Assembly: GCA_038396625.1 (NCBI GenBank)
Contig: CP121688.1
Span: forward strand, 3,038,001 to 3,102,000
Length of the DNA: 64,000 nt
Direction: 5' to 3'
DNA from: G038396625 sp038396625
Lineage (GTDB): Bacteria; Bacillota; Clostridia; Peptostreptococcales; Thermotaleaceae
Part shown: positions 9,224 through 18,368 of the stretch, piece after piece
Numbering within the stretch: the stretch's first letter is position 1
Layout: every line of letters begins with the position of its first letter
Position numbers and translations under genes: made by a program
The notes under the pieces: model-generated
The model's input: the letters and a program-made list of their open reading frames with translations, nothing else
Database searches by the model: none
Told to the model about the DNA's origin: nothing

Positions 9224-9248
9224 GTTTCTCCTCCTCTTTATCTTAAAA

Positions 9249-9941
9249 TTAATCTTTCTTTAATCGATATTTATTTTGGGGCCTACCGATTTTACCATAT
9301 TCTAATTCCATAATAATTTTTTGTTCTCTCTCTAGATAATCCAAATATCTTCTCGCTGTAATTCTAGAAACCCCTATTTTATCCGCAATTTCCTGAGATG
9401 TAAAGGCTTCACCATCCATCCCATGAATACAGTTGAGCACTTTTTCATACGTATATTGATTAAAGCCTTTTCCGCCTGTTGATTCATCCACCTTTACAAC
9501 ATTCTTTTTTTTCTCATTCAAGGTATATTTATCAATAATTTCTTGTTCTGCACAGTCATTTTTTTCAAAGCTATTCATTCTTTGTTTAAATTGTAGCATG
9601 GCCTCTTTAAATCTTTCAAAAACAAAGGGTTTAATCAAATAATCTACCGCACCGTAACGCAGCGCTTCCTTTACCGTATCCATATTCTTGTCTGCTGTAA
9701 TCAATATCACATCACTTTGAAAATTCTTCATGCGCACCCATTTTAAGAGATCTAATCCTCCTTCTTGGGGAAAGAAAACATCTAATAATATTAAATCTGG
9801 TTCTTCTCTTAGAATTGCTTCTTTGGCCTTTTCTATTGAGTTAACACTATCATGCAGTCTAAAGCCTCCTATCTTTTCTAAAAATTTCTCATTGATTTCT
9901 CTTACCATTGGATCATCTTCTACAATCAGAACTTTTATCAT
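9249..9941 (-). CDS. CitB/DcuR-type response regulator
   Basis: A 230-residue regulator: receiver domain with MIKVLIVEDDPMVREIN (acidic pocket), LILLDVFFP (phospho-acceptor Asp), ITADKN and YLIKPF (Lys). It ends in a helix-turn-helix with SQEIADKIGVSRITARRYLDYLE. This layout is typical of the CitB/DcuR/MalR family that answers to citrate or C4-dicarboxylate sensors. The start at 9941 (GGGAG upstream) overlaps the end of the kinase gene by 29 bp, showing translational coupling. The longer reading frame to 10022 is rejected because it would eat deep into the kinase. Confidence 0.9.
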   Translation of the reverse strand: MIKVLIVEDDPMVREINEKFLEKIGGFRLHDSVNSIEKAKEAILREEPDLILLDVFFPQEGGLDLLKWVRMKNFQSDVILITADKNMDTVKEALRYGAVDYLIKPFVFERFKEAMLQFKQRMNSFEKNDCAEQEIIDKYTLNEKKKNVVKVDESTGGKGFNQYTYEKVLNCIHGMDGEAFTSQEIADKIGVSRITARRYLDYLEREQKIIMELEYGKIGRPQNKYRLKKD

Positions 9942-11508
9942 ATTCTCTTCTCCCTTCCATTGGTATAAAGATATCCCAAATTGTTCCATGATCCTGTAAA
10001 ATCTTGATTGTTCCTTCAGCACTATCTATAATTCGTTTCACAATCCACAGACCCAATCCTCTTTTTCCTTCTTTCGTACTGATTCCCCTAGTAAAGATCG
10101 TATCCCTTATCTCTTTCTTTATACCCGGTCCATTATCTTTTATCCAAATGTATAAACCTGTATCATCAGAATTTAATCTTATTATAATCTTACCATTTTC
10201 AAATTTAACCAATTCATCAATAGCATTTTCAATTAAGTTTCCAATCACTGAACAAATTTCATCCTCAGTAATATTTTTAGGAATTCTCGTTACATTTGAG
10301 TCTGGATCAATTTCCAATTTGATTCTTAACTCTGCTGCTTTATTATATTTTGCCAAAATTAGTCCAGCAATGTGTAGATTTTTTATTTTATTATTTAAAA
10401 CACCAAAGATCTCTTGTCTTTGTTGTGACAGTTCTGAGATATATTCTACTGCTTTATCATATTCTTCTAACTGAATCAATCCTGATATGGTGTGCAATTT
10501 ATTCATAAATTCATGACTCTGTGCTCTTAATGCTTGGGTCATTTTCTTGATACCCGTTAATTCTTCCGCCATTCGCTTTACTTCTGTTAAGTCTTGGAAA
10601 CTTGATACAACCCCAATTGTTTCATCCTTATGATCTTTTAATAACGTATGACTACAAAGCAAAATCTTCCCAGGGCTTATTTTAATTTCTTGATTATATA
10701 CAGGCTCCCCTGTTTGTAGGACTTCCATCATTTCATTCGTATAAATAAGTGCTATATTTTTCCCCACGTCATCATCTTTTAATCCCAAAACTTCTTTCGC
10801 TGTTTTATTAAAGAGCATCATTTCACCTTTTTGGTTAATCGCCACAATTCCATTTTTCAGACTTTGAAGAATAATATCTCGTTGTCCTAGCAGTAAAGCA
10901 ATCTCCTTGGGTTCTAAACCAAATATGGTTTTTTTAATCGTAAAGGATAATATGGCTGCTCCTATAATACTTATCAAAAGTCCTACCCCTAGAGTAAGCT
11001 TAAAAATAAAAATATGGGCTGCAATTTCCTTGTTTACCGTGTCATTTAAAAGTCCCACCAATACGGCTCCTACCTGCCTACCATTGTAATAAATAGGCAC
11101 AAAAGCTCGAATAGCAGAAATTAGAACATTTCGATCGGCAGAAACATAAGCTTCGCCTTTTTTTAGTACTCGCTCTTCTCCACCACTTATATATTTTTTA
11201 CCTAATCCATTTTCATAGGGATAAGAATACTTGATCCCCTCCATATCCATTACAATAATGTATTGAAACCTCGTCTTTTTTCTAAAGCTTTCTACCTTAT
11301 TTTGAATCACACGATAATCCTTCGTCGTAGCTAAAGTCTCTTGAATCACATTCATGGATGAAATGGTCATGGCTAAGTCCATAGCATTATTCCCCATTTG
11401 AGTTTCTACTGTTTTTTCTACTTGTTGAAAGGTAAGAAATCCAATCCCTCCAATAACCACAATCAACATTGCTGTCATAAATAAAGTAATTTTATATTGT
11501 AATTTCAA
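9913..11508 (-). CDS. CitA/DcuS-type sensor histidine kinase
   Basis: A 531-residue membrane kinase. TM1 is near residues 6-27, then an extracytoplasmic PDC/CitA-like sensor (about 30-165, YIIVMDMEGIKYSYP), TM2 near 170-195, a cytoplasmic PAS domain (about 210-320), a SpoOB-type dimerisation helix with HEFMNKLHTISGLIQ (phospho-His), and a HATPase with IENAIDEL and KRGLGLWIVKRI. The TTG start at 11508 has AGAGGTG 7 bp upstream. A longer frame starting at 11559 would begin inside the terminator of the preceding gene. The ligand is probably a carboxylate; no target operon is obvious in the window. Confidence 0.88.
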   Translation of the reverse strand: MKLQYKITLFMTAMLIVVIGGIGFLTFQQVEKTVETQMGNNAMDLAMTISSMNVIQETLATTKDYRVIQNKVESFRKKTRFQYIIVMDMEGIKYSYPYENGLGKKYISGGEERVLKKGEAYVSADRNVLISAIRAFVPIYYNGRQVGAVLVGLLNDTVNKEIAAHIFIFKLTLGVGLLISIIGAAILSFTIKKTIFGLEPKEIALLLGQRDIILQSLKNGIVAINQKGEMMLFNKTAKEVLGLKDDDVGKNIALIYTNEMMEVLQTGEPVYNQEIKISPGKILLCSHTLLKDHKDETIGVVSSFQDLTEVKRMAEELTGIKKMTQALRAQSHEFMNKLHTISGLIQLEEYDKAVEYISELSQQRQEIFGVLNNKIKNLHIAGLILAKYNKAAELRIKLEIDPDSNVTRIPKNITEDEICSVIGNLIENAIDELVKFENGKIIIRLNSDDTGLYIWIKDNGPGIKKEIRDTIFTRGISTKEGKRGLGLWIVKRIIDSAEGTIKILQDHGTIWDIFIPMEGRREYDKSSDCRR

Positions 11509-11546
11509 CAATACACACCTCTTATCATTAAATCCTGTTAAAAAAC

Positions 11547-11578
11547 AAGGCACTTCCAATTTTTTATTGAAATGCCTT
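11547..11578 (-). terminator. Rho-independent terminator of the FMN-binding lipoprotein gene
   Basis: A stem of AAGGCA(T/C)TTC-AAT type (11547-11560 with 11566-11578) is followed on the minus strand by GTTTTTT. It separates the lipoprotein gene from the two-component system, so the kinase needs its own promoter or read-through. Confidence 0.75.
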
Positions 11579-11589
11579 TACTTTAACTT

Positions 11590-11949
11590 TTATGATTTTT
11601 CTTTTATCTGTGCTTTCTCTAGTCCCTCTCGAATAGCTTCTAACATACCATTACTGGTAAATGATGCCCCTGCTACTACGTCCACATCTGTACTGTTTGC
11701 TTTGATAACTCTTTCAGGAATTTTTTCATATACAATTTCACAAATTCCAGGCATCTCTTGTTCTTCTACAATTTGAATCTTTTTAATCCTGTAGGCATCT
11801 GTTGTCACCAGTACCTTGATACTCCCATGATGTCCTTGTCCCACGCCCTCATAAGTCCCCTCTAGATAGCGTACTTCTTTTTTTCCACATGCTGCTAAGC
11901 CAATAGTCAATATCATCAAAGCCAAGATGATTATTTTTCTCAATGGCAT
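11590..11949 (-). CDS. FMN-binding lipoprotein (PplA/RnfG-type domain)
   Basis: A 119-residue exported protein with a lipoprotein signal peptide (lipobox LAAC, Cys21). It then has one FMN_bind domain with GTYEGVGQGHHGSIKVLV and the flavinylation-type motif DVVAGASFTSNGMLEAI, whose Thr is the expected site of covalent FMN. It would sit on the outer face of the membrane as an electron carrier. It lies downstream of a polyprenyl synthase and an NDH-2 gene, as in the flavin-based extracellular electron transfer locus of Listeria. There PplA has two such domains; here there is one. No ApbE-type flavin transferase is in the window. Confidence 0.85.
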   Translation of the reverse strand: MPLRKIIILALMILTIGLAACGKKEVRYLEGTYEGVGQGHHGSIKVLVTTDAYRIKKIQIVEEQEMPGICEIVYEKIPERVIKANSTDVDVVAGASFTSNGMLEAIREGLEKAQIKEKS

Positions 11950-12094
11950 CCTCCCCCTGGCAGATAACGTTTTCTTACTTCAAAGTAAATTTTACAATAT
12001 GATGGGAAACCATCTACATCTATTATATCACTTTGATATTTTCTTGTCATTTTTCTTTGACGATAAAAGTAACTCATTAAAATGCAATGGATTT

Positions 12095-13066
12095 TTAATA
12101 TCTTCGTTGTAGCAATTTAGGAATAACAACACTTAATACTTCTTTACTTTCACAATCAGGCAATTTTTTAATATTTTCAAAGGCCTTAAAAACATACCGA
12201 TCTGCTACGCTTTGTGCCTTTGTCAGTCCATCATACTTCTGCACTAACTGAATAATTTTCTCCACCTCTTCATTCGTGAAAGAACAGGATGCTAATATTT
12301 GTGGAATTTCTTTTTCTTTATCCTTCTCTAAAGCATAAATAAGGGGCAATGTATAATATCCCCTTTTCAAATCTCTTTGGGCACTTTTTCCTAATAAAGC
12401 GGTATCACCTTTATAGTCTAATAAATCATCTATAATTTGAAATGCCATTCCAATCTGATACCCAATCTTCCCCAACAATCTAGCCAGCTTTTCATCACAC
12501 TGGGTTTCTTTGGCGCCCCCATAAAAACTCATAGCAAACAAAGCAGCTGTCTTACCTGATATAATCCTTATATAATTTCTAAGATTCATATTTTTTGCAT
12601 ATCTGAGGGAATATTGCTTGATTTCACTCATACAAATTCTAGCAATCGCCTTCGAGAGATCTCTCATATTCTCTGTAGTATAATCATATTCTGAAAGCAT
12701 CAATAGACATTGGCAAAATAAAAAGTCCCCAATATAAACCGCATATTCTTTCCCATATTTTGACTGTATGGTTTCACAGCCTCTTCTTAATTTGGCTTCA
12801 TCAATAATATCATCATGCACCAACGTAGCTAAATGAAGCATCTCTACGACCGCCGCAAGATTTTGCATTTTTTCTGGAGCATAGTTTCCAAACTTTCCTG
12901 CTAATAAAAGAAATGCAGGACGAAGCATCTTACCACCACCCTCTACCATAGGTAGAATAGATTCTTCAATATACTTTTCTCTCGTTTGAATTCTTTTTTT
13001 TATTAATGTATTGACATTGTCTAATTCCTCTACGATTTGAGGATAATCTTCCCAAAATTTGCTCAT
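12095..13066 (-). CDS. Polyprenyl diphosphate synthase (heptaprenyl/DmkB-like)
   Basis: A 323-residue trans-prenyltransferase of usual length. It has the two Asp-rich motifs: LVHDDIIDEA (first, residues about 79-89) and IIDDLLDYKGD (second), with GGGKMLRPAFLLL near the N-terminus. These enzymes condense isopentenyl diphosphate onto an allylic diphosphate to make quinone side chains. The position between an NDH-2 and an FMN-binding lipoprotein suggests it serves a dedicated quinone pool, like DmkB of the Listeria electron-export locus, rather than bulk isoprenoid synthesis. Chain length cannot be read safely. Confidence 0.88.
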   Translation of the reverse strand: MSKFWEDYPQIVEELDNVNTLIKKRIQTREKYIEESILPMVEGGGKMLRPAFLLLAGKFGNYAPEKMQNLAAVVEMLHLATLVHDDIIDEAKLRRGCETIQSKYGKEYAVYIGDFLFCQCLLMLSEYDYTTENMRDLSKAIARICMSEIKQYSLRYAKNMNLRNYIRIISGKTAALFAMSFYGGAKETQCDEKLARLLGKIGYQIGMAFQIIDDLLDYKGDTALLGKSAQRDLKRGYYTLPLIYALEKDKEKEIPQILASCSFTNEEVEKIIQLVQKYDGLTKAQSVADRYVFKAFENIKKLPDCESKEVLSVVIPKLLQRRY

Positions 13067-13173
13067 CTCATCACCTTTTGTTTTGCTAAAATAGTTAATA
13101 TATTACAACAACTGTAAGAACTCACTTTCTATTATAAAACAAATTATAATGCATATATTCGCTTTATATAACC

Positions 13174-13209
13174 AAATGTCCTTTTAAAGAAAACTTTAAA
13201 AGGACATTT
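13174..13209. terminator. Intergenic hairpin between ndh2 and prenyl synthase
   Basis: AAATGTCCTTTTAAAG (13174-13189) pairs perfectly with CTTTAAAAGGACATTT (13194-13209), loop AAAA. On the minus strand (the gene direction) no good T-run follows, so it may be a partial terminator or RNA-stabilising hairpin that sets unequal expression of the two genes. Confidence 0.6.
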
Positions 13210-13222
13210 TTAATTGAAATCA

Positions 13223-15127
13223 TCAATCTATATACAAGTAAGATTTTTTCACAATATTGATTTTTTTCCACATTCTCTTAAGAACTGGTAATACATAGTA
13301 ATCTAGTCCAAAGGTGCTTCCTGAACCCCCTATTAAAGCAATTCCTGCACTTAGATACCACAGCATTTCATAAGGAGCCATACCTGAAGTCCAAATCATC
13401 ATACCCATTCCTACCGAAACAATGGATGCTAGTGCTGTAAATAGTCCCGCAATCAGCAGTAAACCTACAATCACTTCTCCAATAACCATTCCTGCTTGGA
13501 AGATTTCCGCTAATACCGTATAACCGCCATCTCCTGTATAAAAGAAGGTGTCCATAGACCATTTTACCATATTTTCTATAAATCCTGGTACTGGCAAGGC
13601 AGGTCCCCATTGAGATGCGGCTTCTGCTGCGGCTTCCACTGCTCCTGATGCAGCCGTAGATGCCGTTGTCGTTGCATCCACTACTGCCTCTGCAGCTGTT
13701 GATGCAGAAGTAGTAGCATCTACTACTGGTGGAGGAGGTATTAAGAAAATATTAGAAGGATCTTTTAATATCCCAGGTAATTTATGCAATCCTTGCTCTA
13801 ACCATTTATACCCTACAAAGATTCTCAGTGGTACCAGCCAGAAATTGGGGGATGCTTTGGCTAAATGACCTCCAACTAAGCTTCTGTTGTCCTTTACATG
13901 GAAGATTTCATGCATTAGATAAGACCAACATTTATTAAACCCGGCTACTTGGAAAAAATATACCAGATTAATAAAATGCTTTACAAACATAGCAAAGAAA
14001 CCAGACAAGGAGAAGAATTTCCCTGGAGTTCCAATATGAGCTACGCCATATTTCCCACCAATACATACCATTGCCCCATGAAATACTGGCTTATAAGATT
14101 TCTTTACTCCACCTTTAATGTCTGCATAAATATTATGTGCAATTAATGGTGCAGAATGCTCAGCATTTTCTACCATTTGGGGAACAGGTCTCTTTTCTCC
14201 TTCAGGAATATAGAATATATTGTCACCAACCACATAAACATTTTCATAATCTACGGCCTGTAATTTATCATTTGTAACAATTCTCTTTCTTCCTTCTTGT
14301 TTTACGTCCATTTGTCCAACAATATCTGCGCCTTCAACACCAGCAGCCCAAACAACCGTGTAGGTCTCTATGCTGCCCTTTTCTCCTAATATAACCAAGT
14401 CTTTTGAGACTTCCGTTATTCCAGCTCCTGTTATAATCTCTATTCCTAGCTTACGAAGTCTGTTTTCTGTTTTCTTAATTAAAGGATCAGGAAAGTTAGG
14501 TAAAACTTTAGGTAATGCATCAACTACGTATAGTTTTACATCCTCTTTGTCGATACAAAAATCTTCACATAATCGATCCTTCCATTCACCTAATTCACCA
14601 ATCATTTCTATTCCAGTAAAACCACCACCAACCACGACAAAGGTTAGCATTTTTTGTCTCTTTTCTTGATTTGTTTCTTTTGCCGCTTCTCGAAACATAT
14701 GAAGAATATGTTCTTTTAGGTTAACAGCATCTTCATAAGACCATAATTTATGGGTGTATTCCTTTGCTCCTGGTATACCAAAGAATGTAGGCTGAGATCC
14801 TGTTCCTACCACCAAATAATGGTAATCATAAACATTATCCTCTGACTTTAATAACTTTTTGTCAAAATCAATCTCTGTTATTTCATCCAACACCACATTT
14901 ACTTTTCTTCCTACAAATATCTTTTTCAGATCTATTCGGATCGAATCTTCCTCTACTCTTCCTGCTGCCACTTCATGAAGTTCTGTCAGCATTGTATGGT
15001 AGGGTTTTTTATCAATCAAAGTAATTTCTATATGCTCATCTTTTTTGAACTTTTTAGCGAGCTTTTTAGCGGTCAAAATACCGCCATATCCTCCACCGAG
15101 GACAATGATCTTTTGCTGATTGCTCAT
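13223..15127 (-). CDS. ndh2: Type II NADH dehydrogenase with DoxX-like membrane domain
   Basis: A 634-residue protein. Residues 1 to about 400 are an FAD/NADH oxidoreductase: VLGGGYGGILTAKKL, VVVGGGFTGIEMIGEL and YVVGDN. The C-terminal third holds several membrane segments with DoxX-like features (WLEQGLHKLPG, EIFQAGMVIGEVIVGLLLIAGL). An Ala/Thr-rich linker with two imperfect copies of VVDATT-SASTAA joins the membrane parts. It would pass electrons from NADH to a membrane quinone. The size and membrane tail match Ndh2 of flavin-based extracellular electron transfer loci. ATG at 15127 follows AGGGGG by 7 bp; a TTG two codons earlier is less likely. Confidence 0.88.
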   Translation of the reverse strand: MSNQQKIIVLGGGYGGILTAKKLAKKFKKDEHIEITLIDKKPYHTMLTELHEVAAGRVEEDSIRIDLKKIFVGRKVNVVLDEITEIDFDKKLLKSEDNVYDYHYLVVGTGSQPTFFGIPGAKEYTHKLWSYEDAVNLKEHILHMFREAAKETNQEKRQKMLTFVVVGGGFTGIEMIGELGEWKDRLCEDFCIDKEDVKLYVVDALPKVLPNFPDPLIKKTENRLRKLGIEIITGAGITEVSKDLVILGEKGSIETYTVVWAAGVEGADIVGQMDVKQEGRKRIVTNDKLQAVDYENVYVVGDNIFYIPEGEKRPVPQMVENAEHSAPLIAHNIYADIKGGVKKSYKPVFHGAMVCIGGKYGVAHIGTPGKFFSLSGFFAMFVKHFINLVYFFQVAGFNKCWSYLMHEIFHVKDNRSLVGGHLAKASPNFWLVPLRIFVGYKWLEQGLHKLPGILKDPSNIFLIPPPPVVDATTSASTAAEAVVDATTTASTAASGAVEAAAEAASQWGPALPVPGFIENMVKWSMDTFFYTGDGGYTVLAEIFQAGMVIGEVIVGLLLIAGLFTALASIVSVGMGMMIWTSGMAPYEMLWYLSAGIALIGGSGSTFGLDYYVLPVLKRMWKKINIVKKSYLYID

Positions 15128-15133
15128 GAACAA

Positions 15134-15300
15134 ACCCCCTAGTATAATAATGTCATAGTCACTAATGACTATGCAGTTAATACATTTCTATAAAAAAACA
15201 TTTCTATTATTTAGTAACAGAAGAAGGAGTTCTTCCTTCATCAGATGTTACTACTCTATTTAACATGTCTGACGGTTCCTGGTAGACTCTAGACTTTTCA
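15134..15300. other. Intergenic, promoter side of ndh2 and left flank of IS110
   Basis: This stretch must hold the ndh2 promoter (minus strand) and the left boundary of the IS110 element. I see no clear terminal repeat; IS110-type elements often lack them. No gene was seen. Confidence 0.3.
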
Positions 15301-15511
15301 TAATGTATAATCTTCAAGGATAGGATAAAGAATGTACACCCCCTTGGGAAGTCAGTTTCTACTGACCTATACCTACTAAAAAGTCAATTAGTCCATTCAA
15401 TGAGGTTTTATGATTAGGCTGGTTGGGAGCCTCAGGCTATACCCGTATCACATGCTAGGTTGTGTACTCATTAGATGGAAATGGATTCCTATCGGAAAGG
15501 AGCTTTCGCTC
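15300..15511 (+). ncRNA. Candidate IS110 bridge RNA region
   Basis: The leader between the probable left end and the transposase start is about 200 bp, non-coding and able to fold: GTCAGT (15351-15356) and ACTGAC (15361-15366) make a perfect hairpin. A further GGCTGG...GCCTCAGGC region follows at about 15417-15445. IS110 elements are known to transcribe a bridge RNA here that specifies target and donor sites. The location is right; the fold has not been modelled. Confidence 0.35.
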
Positions 15512-16819
15512 ATGTCAAACTTTATTTTTGAAAATTTATTTTTATCGGTTGGTATTGATGTAGGTGCTGATTTCAGCTGGATGTCTATAGCACTACCTAA
15601 CCAAACCTTTGTAGGAAAACCTTTTAAAATCCTACATTCTGACCTTAATTCCCTTGCTCTAGCTGTTTCTAAAATAAAAGAAGCAGAAGAGCTGTATTCT
15701 TTGGAAAGTCGCATTTTCCTAGAATCCACGGGAATTTATCATTACCCACTCTTCTGCTATCTTCGTGATAAAGGATTTTGTGCATCCATCATTAATCCTA
15801 TCATCACTAAGTCTAGCACAAACATGAACATTAGAAAAGTGCATAATGACCGTTTCGATTCTAAAAAAGCTGCTTTAATCGGTTTAAAGCCAGATTTAAA
15901 GGTTTCTCTGATGCCTTCCGAGCTTGCTCTTGACTTAAGAAATCTTTCTAGAGAATATTATGACCTGATGGACAACCGTTCCTCCTATGTCAATAAACTG
16001 CAAGGTGAGCTTCGTATGGTGTTTCCTCAGTACCTGAATATCTTTTCTAAGATTACCACCAATACTTCTCTTACTTTGTTGGAAAAATTCACATCCCCAG
16101 ATGCCTTTTTACAGGCTTCAAAGGATGAAATAATTGATTCCATACGTTCTACTGCTAGATTTGGGCTTTCATATGCTCTTAATAAATATCATGCCATTTT
16201 TCAGGCAGCTACTAATGCCAAGGTCTTTGGAAGCTCTGTCAGCAGTAATTTTAAAAGAATCCAATTGTATATCCGCTTTATTCGCCAGTATGATGAAGAA
16301 ATCTCTTCTCTGCTGGAAGATATGCGCCAATTGGTAAATGCCAATGAAGGCTCTGACTTTGTGAAGCAGATTCGTCTGATTGAATCTTTCAAAGGTGCTG
16401 GCTTTCTCTCTGCTGTCAGCCTTATGGGTGAAATCGGTGATTTTTCTGCCTTTAACACTCCCAAGCAACTGTTTGCCTACTTTGGTCTTGATCCCGCCGT
16501 AAAGCAGTCTGGTAAGTTTGAGGGAACCAAAATTAGTATGTCAAAACGTGGCTCTCGCATTGCAAGAAGAGTCATTCATACAATGGCATTAATCAGCATT
16601 AGTAAAAATCGGAATGGTTCTGCGAAGAACCCTGTTCTTCGTGATTATTACCTTAAAAAGTGTCAAAGTAAACCTAAAATGGTAGCTCTCGGAGCTGTCA
16701 TGCATAAAGTGTGTAATATTGTTTTTGCCATTCTCCGGGATGAAAAACCTTTTGAAATTATCACACCGGAAGAACATCAAAAGAATTACTTAAAAGCAAA
16801 ATGCGACGTCGCTGCATAA
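15512..16819 (+). CDS. IS110 family DEDD transposase
   Basis: A 435-residue recombinase. The N-terminal DEDD domain has SVGIDVGADFSW (Asp), LESTGIYHYPL (Glu) and HNDRFDSKKAAL (Asp). The C-terminal Transposase_20 domain has IESFKGAGFLSAVSLMGEIG and AYFGLDPAVKQSG..MSKRGSRIARR. Full length for the family, no stops. ATG at 15512 follows AAAGGAG; the open frame extends 34 codons upstream without a ribosome site, so that part is treated as leader. It catalyses RNA-guided excision and insertion of its element. Confidence 0.95.
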   Translation: MSNFIFENLFLSVGIDVGADFSWMSIALPNQTFVGKPFKILHSDLNSLALAVSKIKEAEELYSLESRIFLESTGIYHYPLFCYLRDKGFCASIINPIITKSSTNMNIRKVHNDRFDSKKAALIGLKPDLKVSLMPSELALDLRNLSREYYDLMDNRSSYVNKLQGELRMVFPQYLNIFSKITTNTSLTLLEKFTSPDAFLQASKDEIIDSIRSTARFGLSYALNKYHAIFQAATNAKVFGSSVSSNFKRIQLYIRFIRQYDEEISSLLEDMRQLVNANEGSDFVKQIRLIESFKGAGFLSAVSLMGEIGDFSAFNTPKQLFAYFGLDPAVKQSGKFEGTKISMSKRGSRIARRVIHTMALISISKNRNGSAKNPVLRDYYLKKCQSKPKMVALGAVMHKVCNIVFAILRDEKPFEIITPEEHQKNYLKAKCDVAA

Positions 16820-17241
16820 TGTAATCCCATACGAATAACTTCGTTTTTGTCAGCTGTCAAAAGGCTTGTTAAAGTTACCCTTTTTTAGCGAGCAAGAAAT
16901 ATCAAATATTTTTTATTTCACCATTGACATTTCTTAGCTGGACTTTATATCGTTTCTTTTATTTTAAATCCTATTACACCGACAAAATTCAACACAATTT
17001 CTTTTATAAAACAACTTCTATTATTATTTTGTTTTATACCCTTTGTAGTTAAAATTTTATCATAGCAGTTTTAAAAATCTATATAAAAGAGAGTTTTGGT
17101 CATTTTGAACATGTTTTGTATTTTTTTATTAAATTTTTATACTAAATCAAAGAGCATACAGGTATCTCAACATCTATATGCTCCCTTGTATCTCTATATT
17201 GAAAATGTGTAGTTGTATTGATGCATTCATTTCTTCTTCTC
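16820..17241. other. IS110 3' flank and intergenic AT-rich DNA
   Basis: It holds an imperfect palindrome TTTTGTCAGCTGTCAAAA shortly after the transposase stop and then AT-rich sequence up to the hutG promoter. The right end of the IS lies somewhere here. No gene was seen. Confidence 0.3.
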
Positions 17242-17270
17242 TTGATAAAGATTCCCTATAGCACTATAAT
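17242..17270 (+). promoter_or_regulatory. Sigma-A type promoter of hutG
   Basis: TTGATA (17242-17247) and TATAAT (17265-17270) are separated by 17 bp, a near-consensus housekeeping promoter about 58 bp before the hutG start. Confidence 0.75.
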
Positions 17271-17328
17271 AATACTATCAAATAGCCTTACTATTCCATT
17301 TAAAAACTAATGAGGAGGATACCTTACA

Positions 17329-18342
17329 ATGTTTGATATAAACTACAAGCCCACCGAAGACACCTTTTGGCAAGGACGGATTGATAGCGAAAGTAATTAT
17401 GATGCCTTCCGATGGCATCAATGGATCCAAACCATGGATTTGCGAAAAGAAGATTTAATACCTTATAGTGGCAAATTAGGCTTTGCACTTATTGGTTTTT
17501 GTTGTGATCAGGGCGTAAAACGTAATCGAGGTAGGGTTGGTGCTGCAAACGGCCCTAAGGCAATTCGAAAAGAATTAGCCAATCTACCTTGTCTTTTCAC
17601 ACAAGATGTAAAGATTTTTGATGCAGGAAATATTTTTTGTGAAAATACTACTTTAGAAGAAAGTCAAAAACTACTTTCACATGCTGTAGAAAAAATACTA
17701 AGCTTAAATCTTTTTCCAATTGTTTTAGGTGGGGGACATGAAATTGCTTTCGGTCATTATAACGGCATATTAAATTATCTGTCAAAAAATAAGGAAAAAC
17801 CTAATATTGGCATTATCAATTTTGACGCCCACTTTGATCTTCGCCCTTATCCAAATGGTGGCAGTTCTGGGACAATGTTTCGACAAATCGCAGATATATG
17901 TGAAGAGCAGGATTTAAAATATTCGTACTTGTGTTTTGGGGTTCAAAAACATAGTAATACCATCGACTTGTTTAAAACAGCAGATAGACTTGGTGCACAC
18001 TATATTTTAGCAAAGGATATTACAGATGGAGATCTTTGGACTGTCATAGCAAAATTAGATGATTTCATCAGACTGCAAGATCATATTTATGTCACCATAT
18101 GTTCTGATGTATTTTCTTCTGCATTCGTCCCTGGTGTAAGTGCCCCTCAGGCACTGGGATTAGACCCAGAAAAGGGTTTAAAATTTCTTAAGTATATTTT
18201 AAACTCCAATAAGGTCGTTAGTTTTGACATTGCTGAAGTCTCTCCTAGATTTGACCAAGATAACACCACTGCCAATTTGGCTGCAGTATTAATTTTTTCA
18301 GTAATTAATACACTCTGCCAAATGCATGATTTATCCCTTTAA
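17329..18342 (+). CDS. hutG: Formimidoylglutamase, arginase/agmatinase superfamily
   Basis: A 337-residue ureohydrolase. Metal-site motifs are LGGGHEIAFGHY (His), NFDAHFDLRPY (Asp/His/Asp) and ICSDVFSSAFVPGVSAPQ, followed by SFDIAEVSPRFDQDN. The ICSDVF..FVPGVSAP form is typical of HutG, which cleaves N-formimidoyl-L-glutamate to glutamate and formamide at the end of histidine breakdown. No hutH, hutU or hutI is nearby, so it stands alone, flanked by an IS110 and an island. GAGGAGG lies upstream of the ATG. An agmatinase-like activity is the main alternative. Confidence 0.82.
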   Translation: MFDINYKPTEDTFWQGRIDSESNYDAFRWHQWIQTMDLRKEDLIPYSGKLGFALIGFCCDQGVKRNRGRVGAANGPKAIRKELANLPCLFTQDVKIFDAGNIFCENTTLEESQKLLSHAVEKILSLNLFPIVLGGGHEIAFGHYNGILNYLSKNKEKPNIGIINFDAHFDLRPYPNGGSSGTMFRQIADICEEQDLKYSYLCFGVQKHSNTIDLFKTADRLGAHYILAKDITDGDLWTVIAKLDDFIRLQDHIYVTICSDVFSSAFVPGVSAPQALGLDPEKGLKFLKYILNSNKVVSFDIAEVSPRFDQDNTTANLAAVLIFSVINTLCQMHDLSL

Positions 18343-18368
18343 AATGTAAAAGACTACTCATTTAAAAA

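Larger units (their letters stand above)
15235..16900 (+). mobile_element. IS110-family insertion sequence (ends approximate)
   Basis: One DEDD transposase gene with an unusually long non-coding leader of more than 200 bp, as in the IS110 group. There are no visible terminal inverted repeats or target duplications, so the ends given are guesses. It separates ndh2 from hutG. The element appears intact in its coding part. Confidence 0.6.

Noticed and set aside
9942..10022. Longer response-regulator start
   Set aside because: No ribosome site, and the receiver domain begins exactly at the ATG at 9941.
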